Assembly: GCF_016865525.2 (NCBI RefSeq)
Contig: NZ_CP075169.1
Span: 1,054,337 to 1,118,336, forward strand
DNA: 64,000 nt
Direction: 5' to 3'
Source: Sodalis ligni
Lineage (GTDB): Bacteria > Pseudomonadota > Gammaproteobacteria > Enterobacterales > Enterobacteriaceae
The stretch's first letter is position 1; every line of letters starts with the position of its first letter. The notes beneath the pieces are model-generated. The model searched no databases. It saw nothing but the letters and a program-made list of their open reading frames with translations, and was not told the origin of the DNA. Of the stretch, positions 1 through 8,254 are shown piece by piece. The position numbers and the translations under genes were made by a program.

Positions 1-261
1 ACCGGCGTCGGTGGGGAGCTCTCCGCTGTCTGCACCTCCCGTCCGGATGAGATGCTTCGGTTCGGGCCGCCGCTCTCCGATATGCGCTTGGAGATGTCGT
101 CGCCGGGGTATCTCACCTTCAGAGGGCTGCACAATACCGCCACGCCGGCGCACGTTGTGCTCAGTAATCCGGCCGGACGCATCAAAATCATCGTATCCGG
201 CGCCGGACGGGTGCGATTGTGCAGCGTGAAGGGGAGCTTTGGGGGCATCTCGCCATGCTGA
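1..261 (+). CDS. ppdA: Prepilin-peptidase-dependent protein A, C-terminal part
   Basis: The reading frame is open from the window edge to a TGA at 259-261 and encodes the last 86 residues of a protein whose start lies outside. The fragment ends in a small beta-rich stretch (NPAGRIKIIVSGAGRVRLC) with a closing Cys, as in type II/IV minor pseudopilins. It is assigned mainly by position: in enterobacteria ppdA precedes ppdB-ygdB-ppdC-recC, and those follow here in order. These proteins are thought to be minor prepilins processed by a prepilin peptidase. The product is inferred from synteny plus weak resemblance. Confidence 0.7.
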   Translation, partial: TGVGGELSAVCTSRPDEMLRFGPPLSDMRLEMSSPGYLTFRGLHNTATPAHVVLSNPAGRIKIIVSGAGRVRLCSVKGSFGGISPC

Positions 262-824
262 AAGCCGGTGAATCAGGTTTTAGCCTGGCCGAAACCCTGT
301 GTGCGATGGCGGTGGTAAGCCTGGTGCTGTTATCCGGCATGCGTCTGTTACCGGTGATGTACAGCCAATGCTACGGCGGCATCCAGCATATGCGGTTGAT
401 TCGGCACCTTAACCACGGCCTGCTGTTGATTGAAAAAGATCTCCGGCGCGCCGGACACTGCTCGCCTTCCTGCGGACGACCGGCCGTGGTCATCGGCCAT
501 CGGCGAGGAGAGGGGCAACAATCCTGCCTGGTGGCTACTTACGCTTTTATACCCTCCTCGGGCGTAGCCGCCGGCGGAGTGCTGGAAAACGAAACCTTCG
601 GCTACCGGCTGCATCGGGGGGCGCTGGAGACGCAGCGCGGCGTAACGCACTGCAACGGCCCGGGGTGGGTCAAGATGCACGATCCGAAGTTATGGATAAT
701 AAAGCAGTTGCGGTTTGAAACAGTGGGGAACAATGCCTATCGGGTAACCCTGACCGGCGCTGCGCGAAGCACGCCGTCAATCAGGCATCGCGCCAGCCGG
801 ATTATGGTGGGGCGTAACGGATGA
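255..824 (+). CDS. ppdB: Prepilin-peptidase-dependent protein B (minor prepilin)
   Basis: A 189-residue protein beginning at ATG 255, which overlaps the ppdA stop. A longer in-frame start at 219 would add 12 residues ahead of the leader and is less likely. The N-terminus has the type IV prepilin signature: a short charged leader, then Gly-Phe-Ser-Leu-Ala-Glu (cleavage after Gly, Glu5 conserved), then a hydrophobic helix of about 20 residues. The C-terminal part has paired Cys residues (CSPSC, THC) compatible with disulfides in a periplasmic globular domain. It is probably a minor pilin subunit. It is translationally coupled to its neighbours (ATGA overlaps). Confidence 0.8.
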   Translation: MLKAGESGFSLAETLCAMAVVSLVLLSGMRLLPVMYSQCYGGIQHMRLIRHLNHGLLLIEKDLRRAGHCSPSCGRPAVVIGHRRGEGQQSCLVATYAFIPSSGVAAGGVLENETFGYRLHRGALETQRGVTHCNGPGWVKMHDPKLWIIKQLRFETVGNNAYRVTLTGAARSTPSIRHRASRIMVGRNG

Positions 825-1276
825 TGCCGGTAGAAGAGCAAGGCAGCGGCGCGCTGGCGGTGTTGCCGATCCTGCTGATTATCGGCTTGACGGCCATGCT
901 GGGCTGGCAGCGTTTTTTAGATGGCGCGGTACCCCTGATTCATGACGAGCAGCGTTATCTGACAGCATTCCATCGCGCTGAATCCGCATTATCCTGGGCA
1001 ATGACCGTACCCTGGCGGGGGGAGGACGGCGAGTGCCGCCGCCCTGAAGGAGAAGCCTTCCGGGCCTGTCTTTGCGCGCCGCGTCTGACGGTCGGCTGGG
1101 TGCTGCATGCGCAAAGCGGCGTCCTGGAAGACGCGCGCGGGCCCGGGGAGATAAACCTCTATCGGCGGGTGGCGCTGACTAGAATGAAAGAAGACCTTGG
1201 GGAGACAGGTAAGGAGAGGCGAAGCTGCATGCTGACGCCGCTGGCCAGTGGCTGGCTGGATTATTATCCAGGCTGA
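821..1276 (+). CDS. ygdB: YgdB-like pilin-cluster protein (DUF2509)
   Basis: A 151-residue protein starting at ATG 821, overlapping the ppdB stop. The N-terminus has a short polar leader followed by one hydrophobic segment at about residues 11-30, resembling a degenerate prepilin leader. It ends in a Gly-Trp-x-Asp-Tyr segment that resembles the end of E. coli YgdB (about 135 residues). Its function is unknown; the neighbouring ppd genes suggest a role with minor prepilins. About 196 bp without a supported gene follow before ppdC; I see only an unrelated short frame there. Confidence 0.7.
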   Translation: MMPVEEQGSGALAVLPILLIIGLTAMLGWQRFLDGAVPLIHDEQRYLTAFHRAESALSWAMTVPWRGEDGECRRPEGEAFRACLCAPRLTVGWVLHAQSGVLEDARGPGEINLYRRVALTRMKEDLGETGKERRSCMLTPLASGWLDYYPG

Positions 1277-1472
1277 CTGTGCGTGGCCGGATAGCGTACC
1301 GGCACCGCGGCATACCGGCGTCGGTATTCGGCGGCGGATTGAATGGTTCTTCTGGCCGTACACAAGACCGGGGAGCCTTGCATGTAGCCAAGTGTTCAAC
1401 TGACGGCGAGTTTGCCCCGGGAGCGAGAGCCGGTAGCCGGGGCTGCGGAACCCGACGCGAAGGAGACAGTTT

Positions 1473-1829
1473 ATGCATGGTGGCGATGAGCGGGGACTGG
1501 GCATGCCGGAAGCCATGGTGACGGTGCTGCTGTTTTCCGTGATTGCCCTGGCCTTTATAAATTACCTGCAAGCGCTTAAGCAGACCCAGGACGGACTGGT
1601 TCAGCGCCAGCAGGCGTTGGCCTTTGCCCACCAGGCGCTTGAGCTTCATCGTCTTGGAGGACGGGACCTCTCATGGGATCTGCCCCAGGGCTGGCGGATA
1701 GACAGGGTAGAGCAGCCCCGCGGACCGGCTTGCCGACGGGTTACCGTCGAAGTGCGAATCCCGTCGGGGGGTAGCGCTGCGCTTAGCGAATGGTTTTGTC
1801 GAAAAGATTCCGGCGGTGCTCCGCCATAG
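1473..1829 (+). CDS. ppdC: Prepilin-peptidase-dependent protein C
   Basis: A 118-residue protein with the prepilin pattern ERGLGMPEA followed by a hydrophobic helix at about residues 14-32. The start is ATG 1473 with an AAGGAGA ribosome-binding site 7-8 bases upstream. The C-terminal half (GWRIDRVEQ ... CRRVTVEV) resembles E. coli PpdC, which likewise precedes recC. The residue before the mature glutamate helix is Met-Pro rather than the usual Phe-Thr-Leu, which is also seen in other enteric copies. Likely role: minor pseudopilin at the inner membrane. Confidence 0.75.
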   Translation: MHGGDERGLGMPEAMVTVLLFSVIALAFINYLQALKQTQDGLVQRQQALAFAHQALELHRLGGRDLSWDLPQGWRIDRVEQPRGPACRRVTVEVRIPSGGSAALSEWFCRKDSGGAPP

Positions 1830-1923
1830 CAACTGATGACAGCTTGTTTTCAGCGCCAATCCGGTTAAAGTGTCCCCATGAGTAGCGGGGAGCGGCAGGG
1901 AAGTCCAGGCTCGGAGGGGCGGC

Positions 1924-4900
1924 ATGTTTAGAATTTATCATTCAAATCAGTTGGATTTACTTAAATCCCTGGCCGCTGCCTTGATTGAAGGGCAACCGCT
2001 GCCGGATCCCTTCCAGCCGGAAGTGATTCTGGTGCAAAGCACCGGGATGGCCCAATGGCTGCAAATGGAATTGGCGGCGCGTTTCGGTATTGCCGCCAAT
2101 ATCGAATTCCCGCTGCCGGCCAGTTTTATCTGGCAGATGTTTACCCGTGTATTGCCTGATATTCCCGCGGAGAGCGCTTTTTCCAAGGATGCAATGACCT
2201 GGAAACTGATGGCCCTGCTGCCGCAGCTCTGCGAGCAGCCCGGGTTTGAGGTGATTTGCCGATACCTTGAAGACGACGGCGACCAGCGGAAATGCCATCA
2301 GTTTGCCGCCAGACTGGCGGACCTTTACGATCAGTACCTGGTGTTCCGCCCCGACTGGCTGGAAAGCTGGCAACGGGGCGAGCGGGTGACGGGATTGGGG
2401 GAAGAGCAACAGTGGCAGGCCCCGCTCTGGCTGGCATTGGTTGGGTATACCGCCCGGGCGGGCCAGTCTCCTTGGCACCGGGCCAATCTTTATGAGCGCT
2501 TTATCCATGCCCTGGAGCAGGCGGAGCACTGCCCGCCGGGATTGCCGCCGCGCGTGTTCATCTGCGGCATATCCGCGCTGCCGCCCACCTATCTCCACGC
2601 TTTGCAGGCGCTGGGCCGCCATATCGATATCCATCTGCTGTTCACCAACCCCTGCCGTTATTACTGGGGCGACATCCGCGATCGGACTTTCCTTGCCAGG
2701 CTGCAGAACCGCACGCGCAGCCATTACCAGGACCGGCTGGAGAAGGGTATTTTCCGTCGGCCGGAGCAGGCCGGCAGCCTGTTTAACGACGAAGGGGAGC
2801 AGGCGGTAGGGAATCCGCTGCTGGCCTCATGGGGAAAACTGGGCCGGGATAATATTTTTTTGCTGGCCCAGCTCGACAATGCCCAGGAAGTGGATGCGTT
2901 TGTCGACCCTTCCGATGAAGGACTGCTCTCCCTGTTACAGCGGGATATCCTTGAACTTGAAGACCATAGCTGGGTGGGAACGAGCGCCGAGACGCTGTCC
3001 AACAGCCGGGGCAAACGCCTGTTGGCGGCGGATGATCGGACATTGAGCCTGCATGTCTGCCACAGTCCGCAACGGGAGGTGGAAGTATTGCATGACCAGC
3101 TGCTGGCCATGATGGGCGCCGATGCGGAACTCTCGCCGCGGGACATTATCGTGATGGTGGCGGACATTGATCGTTATACCCCCGCTATTCAGGCGGTATT
3201 CGGTAATATCGCCACCGGCCGCCAGCTGCCGTTCGCCATTTCCGACCGGCGGGCGCGACAGATTCATCCGGCGCTGCCGGCGTTCCTCTCCTTGCTGGAA
3301 CTGCCGCGCAGCCGCTTTGCCGCCGAAGAGGTATTGGCGCTGCTGGAGGTCCCGGCCCTGGCTGCCCGCTTCGCAATCAAAGAAGAGGATCGGAAACTGC
3401 TCCGGCAGTGGGTGGATGAATCAGGGATTCGCTGGGGACTGGACGACGAAAATATCCGCGAACTGATGCTGCCTGCCACCGGACAGCACACCTGGCAGTT
3501 CGGCCTGACGCGCATGCTGCTTGGTTACGCCATGGACAGCCATAGCGGCGATTGGCGCGGAATATTGCCCTATGATGAATCCAGCGGATTGATTGCCGAA
3601 CTGGTGGGACATCTGGCGGAGCTGCTGGCGCAGCTCAGGCGCTGGCGCGACATCCTGAGCCGGCCACGCATGTTGGAGGACTGGTTGCCCTGTTGCCGGG
3701 CGTTGATAACCGATTTTTTCCTGCCGGATGCCGAAGCCGAGATAGCCCTGGCGCTGCTTGAAACCCAATGGCAGCAGATTGTGCAGTTTGGTTTGCAGGG
3801 AGGTCTCGATAAGCCTGTTGCCGTGACCCTGCTGCGGGACGAGTTGTCCACGCGTCTGGATCAAGAGCGGGTAAGCCAGAGATTCCTGGCCGGGACCATC
3901 AATTTTTGCACCCTGATGCCGATGCGTTCCATCCCCTTCAAAGTCGTCTGCCTGCTGGGCATGAATGACGGCGTCTATCCCCGCTCGCTGCCGCCGATGG
4001 GTTTTGATCTCATGGCAAGACAGCCCAGGCGCGGCGACCGCAGCCGCCGCGACGACGATCGCTACCTGTTTCTGGAGGCCATGCTCTCGGCGCAGCGGCG
4101 TTTTTATATCAGCTTTATCGGCCGCTCCATTCAGGACAATACCTTGCGTTATCCTTCGGTGCTGGTGAGCGAGCTCACCGACTATATCGCCCAGAGCTTT
4201 TATTTGGCCGGGGATGAAGACGCTGATGCGGATGCCAGCGCCGAACGGATACGTGAACATCTTTACCAATGGCATCCCAGAATGCCGTTCGCGGCGGAAA
4301 ACTTTATCGCCGGAACCGAACTGCAAAGTTATGCCGCGGAATGGTTGCCCGCCGCCAGCGCCGGCGGCACGCCCCATCCCGAGTTCAGCCGGCCGCTGGA
4401 GAATCGGCCTATCGCGGCGTTGTCCTTCGACTCCCTCAAACGCTTTTACAGCCATCCGGTACGCGCTTTTTTCCAGCAGCGCCTGGGGGTCTATTTCCGC
4501 CTGGAAGAGCGGGAGCTCTCCGCCGACGAGCCCTTTGTCATCGAGGGCCTGACGCGCTATCAGCTTAATGATCAATTGCTCAATACCCTGATTGCCGACG
4601 AGGACCCCGGGCAGCTATTCCGTAAAGTCCGGGCCGCCGGCTATCTGCCCTACGGCGCGTTCGGCGAGCTTTACTGGAACCGGCAGTGCGACGAAATGTC
4701 CCGTCTGGCTGAAACGGTGCGCGAACACCGCCGCGAGGAAGCGCACAGCCAGGAAGTGTACCTGATGCTGGATGAGGTCGAATTAAGCGGCTGGCTTTCC
4801 CAGGTGCAAAGCGACGGTTTGCTACGCTGGCGGCCCGGCGCTTTGTCCATGAAGGACGGACTCTCCTTATGGCTGGAGCACCTGGTCTGGTGCGCCATGG

Positions 4901-5334
4901 GCGGCATGGGTGAGAGCCGCATGTTCGGCACCAAGGGAGAGTGGCGGTTCGCGCCTTTATCCCCTGAACAGGCAAAATCATTTTTAGTTACGCTGGTATC
5001 AGGTTATGTTCAAGGGATGAATTCCCCGCTGTTGTTATTGCACCGTTCAGGCGGCGCATGGCTTGATTACTGTTTTGACCGTGACAAAGGCGACATCGAC
5101 TGGAGCGAAGAGCGCCAGCGCCAGGCACGGGATAAACTCTTGTACGCGTGGCTGGGGGACGATTATATGCCCGGTGATAGCCAGGATCCCTATATACAGC
5201 GCCTCATGCGCCAGTTGGACGGGGATCGTGTCGAGGCGATAATCCAGGCCGCGCAAAACTATTTATTAACGCCGTTCAGCCTTAATCTGGCCGCGACATC
5301 GGAAAAGTCAAAGCGGCCCCGGGCGGCTCTGTAG
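1924..5334 (+). CDS. recC: RecBCD exonuclease V, gamma subunit RecC
   Basis: 1136 residues (E. coli RecC is 1122). The N-terminus (MFRIYHSNQLDLLKSLAA) and the phrases FCTLMPMRSIPFKVVCLLGMNDG and RGDRSRRDDDRYLFLEAM are characteristic of RecC. RecC is the non-motor subunit that holds RecB and RecD, splits the duplex, and recognises the Chi sequence in its inactivated helicase-like channel. It has no Walker A motif, as expected. It heads the recC-ptrA-recB-recD set, and the gap to ptrA is short. It acts in double-strand break repair and degradation of linear DNA. Confidence 0.97.
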   Translation: MFRIYHSNQLDLLKSLAAALIEGQPLPDPFQPEVILVQSTGMAQWLQMELAARFGIAANIEFPLPASFIWQMFTRVLPDIPAESAFSKDAMTWKLMALLPQLCEQPGFEVICRYLEDDGDQRKCHQFAARLADLYDQYLVFRPDWLESWQRGERVTGLGEEQQWQAPLWLALVGYTARAGQSPWHRANLYERFIHALEQAEHCPPGLPPRVFICGISALPPTYLHALQALGRHIDIHLLFTNPCRYYWGDIRDRTFLARLQNRTRSHYQDRLEKGIFRRPEQAGSLFNDEGEQAVGNPLLASWGKLGRDNIFLLAQLDNAQEVDAFVDPSDEGLLSLLQRDILELEDHSWVGTSAETLSNSRGKRLLAADDRTLSLHVCHSPQREVEVLHDQLLAMMGADAELSPRDIIVMVADIDRYTPAIQAVFGNIATGRQLPFAISDRRARQIHPALPAFLSLLELPRSRFAAEEVLALLEVPALAARFAIKEEDRKLLRQWVDESGIRWGLDDENIRELMLPATGQHTWQFGLTRMLLGYAMDSHSGDWRGILPYDESSGLIAELVGHLAELLAQLRRWRDILSRPRMLEDWLPCCRALITDFFLPDAEAEIALALLETQWQQIVQFGLQGGLDKPVAVTLLRDELSTRLDQERVSQRFLAGTINFCTLMPMRSIPFKVVCLLGMNDGVYPRSLPPMGFDLMARQPRRGDRSRRDDDRYLFLEAMLSAQRRFYISFIGRSIQDNTLRYPSVLVSELTDYIAQSFYLAGDEDADADASAERIREHLYQWHPRMPFAAENFIAGTELQSYAAEWLPAASAGGTPHPEFSRPLENRPIAALSFDSLKRFYSHPVRAFFQQRLGVYFRLEERELSADEPFVIEGLTRYQLNDQLLNTLIADEDPGQLFRKVRAAGYLPYGAFGELYWNRQCDEMSRLAETVREHRREEAHSQEVYLMLDEVELSGWLSQVQSDGLLRWRPGALSMKDGLSLWLEHLVWCAMGGMGESRMFGTKGEWRFAPLSPEQAKSFLVTLVSGYVQGMNSPLLLLHRSGGAWLDYCFDRDKGDIDWSEERQRQARDKLLYAWLGDDYMPGDSQDPYIQRLMRQLDGDRVEAIIQAAQNYLLTPFSLNLAATSEKSKRPRAAL

Positions 5335-5353
5335 GGATTTGCTGGAGAGTGGA

Positions 5354-8239
5354 ATGCGAAGACTGGTTAGCGGATTATTAAGCGGTATTTTAATTGGCGT
5401 TTTTTGCTTTTCAACCGGCTGGGCCGCCACCGGTTGGCAACCCATCAACGAGACGATTCAAAAAAGCAGCAAGGATGCCCGGCAATACCAGGCCGTCAAA
5501 CTGGCCAACGGCATGACCGTTCTGCTGGTCAGTGATAAGCAGGCGGTGAAATCCCTGTCCGCCATAGCGGTGCCGGTGGGTACGCTGCAAAGTCCCGACA
5601 GCCAGCTCGGGTTGGCCCATTATCTTGAACATATGATTCTGATGGGCTCCAAAAAATACCCGCAGCCGGAAAACCTGTCGGAATTCCTTAAAAAGCACGG
5701 CGGCGACCATAATGCCAGCACGGCCTCCCACCGCACCGCTTTTTATCTCGAGGTGGAAAACAGCGCCCTGCTGCCGGCGGTGGATCGTCTGGCGGACGCC
5801 ATTGCCGAACCGCTGCTGGATCCTGCCAGCGCGGACAAAGAACGCCATGCGGTGAATGCCGAGCTCACCATGGGCCGTTCCAACGACGCTTTGCGCATGG
5901 CGCAAATCCGGGCCGAAACCATGAATCCGGCCCATCCGGCGGCCCGGTTCTCCGGCGGCAATCTGGAAACCCTGCGGGATAAACCCGGCAGCAACCTGCA
6001 CCAGACGTTAACGGCGTTCTATCATCGTTATTATTCCGCCAACCTCATGGTGGCGGTGATTTATGGTAACCAGCCGCTGCCGCAGCTGGCGGCGATCGCC
6101 ACACAAACCTACGGACGCGTCGCCAATCACAACGCCGTGGTGCCGCCCATTACCGTACCGGCGGTGACCAAAAAACAAACCGGCATCGTGATTCACTACC
6201 AGCCGGTGCAGCCGCAAAAAATGCTGCGCATAGAATTTCCCATTGCCAATAACAGCCGTGCGTTCCGCAGTAAAAGCGACACCTATATCAGTTACCTAAT
6301 TGGTAATCACAGCCCCAATACCCTGGCGGACTGGCTGCAAAAGCAGGGCCTGGCGGATGCTATCGACGCCGGCGCGGATCCGATGGTGGATGGAAACGGC
6401 GGCGTTTTCTCCATCGCCGTATCCCTGAGCGATAAAGGCTTCGCCCAGCGGGATGAGGTGATCGCCGCGATTTTCAGCTACCTCAAGACTCTGCGCGAAC
6501 ACGGCATCCAGCGGCAATATTTCGACGAAATCGCCCATGTGCTGCAGCAGGATTTTCGTTATCCCATTATTACCCGCGATATGGATTATATCGAGTGGCT
6601 GGTGGATTCCATGCTCAAGGTGCCGGTACAGCACGTCCTGGACGCCCCCTATCTGGCGGATCGCTACGATCCCAAGGCAATCGCCGCCCGTCTGGACAGC
6701 ATGAAACCGGAAAATGCCCGTATCTGGTTTATCAGTCCCGACGAACCCCATGATAAGGTCGCCTATTTCATGAACGCGTCCTACCGGGTGGATGCATTGA
6801 CGCCGGAACACATGGCGGCCTGGCGGCAAAGAGAACAGAACATCGATTTGTCGCTGCCGACGCTCAATCCGTATATCGCCAGCGATTTCTCCCTGATCAA
6901 CGCGGGCAAGGTCCCTGCGCACCCTGAAACCCTTGTTGATAAACCCGGACTGCGTCTGCTGTACATGCCCAGCCGCTATTTCGCCGATGAGCCGCGGGCC
7001 GATATTACCCTGAATTTCCGCAACCCCAATCTGATGGATACGCCCCGGGATCAGGTGCTGTATGCCATGAATGATTACATCGCCGGCCTGAATCTGGCGG
7101 AGCTGAGCAATCAGTCCTATGTCGGCGGCATTAATTTCTCCACCTTTGAAAGCGATGGATTAACCGTCAAAGCCAGCGGTTATACCCAGCGGCTGCCGCA
7201 ATTGGTGATAAGCCTTATCGAACGCTATGCCGCCTTCACGCCCACCGAAGATCAGCTGGCACAGGCCAAGACCTGGTATCGTCAGCAGCTTGACGGCACC
7301 GATAAAGGCAAGGCCTATTCCCAGGCCGTGATTCCGGCCAGGGTGCTTTCCGAATGGCCTTACGTGGAGCGGGATGAACGGCGGGGGCTGATTGACGGCA
7401 TGACGCTGCAGGATTTGATCGATTATCGCCAGAAAGTATTCAAACCCGCCGCGCTGGAAATGCTGGTGGTGGGCAATTTGACGCCGCAGCAGTCTACGGC
7501 GCTGGCCGATCAGCTGAAAAAACACGTCGGCTGGACCGGTATCCGCTGGCAGCGAACTCCCAGGGTGGAAATCAGGCAACCGCAGCTGGCGCTGATCCAA
7601 AAAACCGGCAGCACCACCGATTCGGCGCTGGCGGCGGCCTACGTACCCACCGGTTACGATCGGATTGCGGGCATGGTCAATAGCTATATGCTGTCGCAGA
7701 TTGTCGAATCCTGGTTTTATCAGCAGCTCCGTACCCAGGAACAATTGGGTTATGCCATCTTTATGACGCCGGTTTTTGTCGGCGATCAGGGGGGCGTCGA
7801 ATTTGTGCTGCAGAGCAGTACGAAACAGCCCGCTTATCTTTATGATCGATTCCAGGCGTTCTTCGGCCAGACCGAACAGCGTTTACGCGCCATGTCGCCG
7901 GCGGATTTCGAACAGTACAAACAGGGCGTTATCAGCCAGGTGCTACAGCAGCCGCAGACATTGGGTGAGGAAGTGGATCAATATACCGATGAGATGGCCC
8001 GGGACAATGCCGCCTTCGATACCCGTGACAAAGGAGGGGCGGGGCTGCGGCAATTGACCCTGGACCAAATGGCGGAGTTTTTTCACCGGGCGGTGATCGA
8101 GCCGCAGGGCCTGGCGTTATTGTCGCAAATCGGCGGCCAGGGTCACGACCCGGTCTCCTTTGCCGCGCCCCCAGGCTGGACGCTGTATCCGAACGCGGCG
8201 GCGCTGCAAAAAACCTTGCCGGTCATCCGGCCCCAGTAA
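5354..8239 (+). CDS. ptrA: Protease III (pitrilysin), periplasmic zinc metalloprotease
   Basis: 961 residues from ATG 5354, which has a GGAGAGTGG ribosome-binding site. An in-frame TTG at 5339 is open but lies before that site. The first 25 residues form a signal peptide (RR, a hydrophobic core, cleavage near GWAA). The inverted zinc motif HYLEH lies at about residues 89-93, with the third ligand Glu in ERHAVNAE about 75 residues later, as in pitrilysin (H88, H92, E169). M16-family repeats fill the rest. It degrades small polypeptides in the periplasm. Its presence inside the rec operon is normal for enterobacteria and has no clear functional link to recombination. Confidence 0.96.
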   Translation: MRRLVSGLLSGILIGVFCFSTGWAATGWQPINETIQKSSKDARQYQAVKLANGMTVLLVSDKQAVKSLSAIAVPVGTLQSPDSQLGLAHYLEHMILMGSKKYPQPENLSEFLKKHGGDHNASTASHRTAFYLEVENSALLPAVDRLADAIAEPLLDPASADKERHAVNAELTMGRSNDALRMAQIRAETMNPAHPAARFSGGNLETLRDKPGSNLHQTLTAFYHRYYSANLMVAVIYGNQPLPQLAAIATQTYGRVANHNAVVPPITVPAVTKKQTGIVIHYQPVQPQKMLRIEFPIANNSRAFRSKSDTYISYLIGNHSPNTLADWLQKQGLADAIDAGADPMVDGNGGVFSIAVSLSDKGFAQRDEVIAAIFSYLKTLREHGIQRQYFDEIAHVLQQDFRYPIITRDMDYIEWLVDSMLKVPVQHVLDAPYLADRYDPKAIAARLDSMKPENARIWFISPDEPHDKVAYFMNASYRVDALTPEHMAAWRQREQNIDLSLPTLNPYIASDFSLINAGKVPAHPETLVDKPGLRLLYMPSRYFADEPRADITLNFRNPNLMDTPRDQVLYAMNDYIAGLNLAELSNQSYVGGINFSTFESDGLTVKASGYTQRLPQLVISLIERYAAFTPTEDQLAQAKTWYRQQLDGTDKGKAYSQAVIPARVLSEWPYVERDERRGLIDGMTLQDLIDYRQKVFKPAALEMLVVGNLTPQQSTALADQLKKHVGWTGIRWQRTPRVEIRQPQLALIQKTGSTTDSALAAAYVPTGYDRIAGMVNSYMLSQIVESWFYQQLRTQEQLGYAIFMTPVFVGDQGGVEFVLQSSTKQPAYLYDRFQAFFGQTEQRLRAMSPADFEQYKQGVISQVLQQPQTLGEEVDQYTDEMARDNAAFDTRDKGGAGLRQLTLDQMAEFFHRAVIEPQGLALLSQIGGQGHDPVSFAAPPGWTLYPNAAALQKTLPVIRPQ

Positions 8240-8254
8240 AGGAATCGGTTATCC

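Noticed and set aside
1279..1521. 80-codon frame between ygdB and ppdC
   Set aside because: It overlaps the ppdC start in another frame, has no ribosome-binding site or recognisable family feature, and is probably chance in G+C-rich DNA.
3421..4575. 384-codon minus-strand frame inside recC
   Set aside because: It is long but entirely antisense to a well-conserved recC; composition-driven open frames are common at this G+C content.
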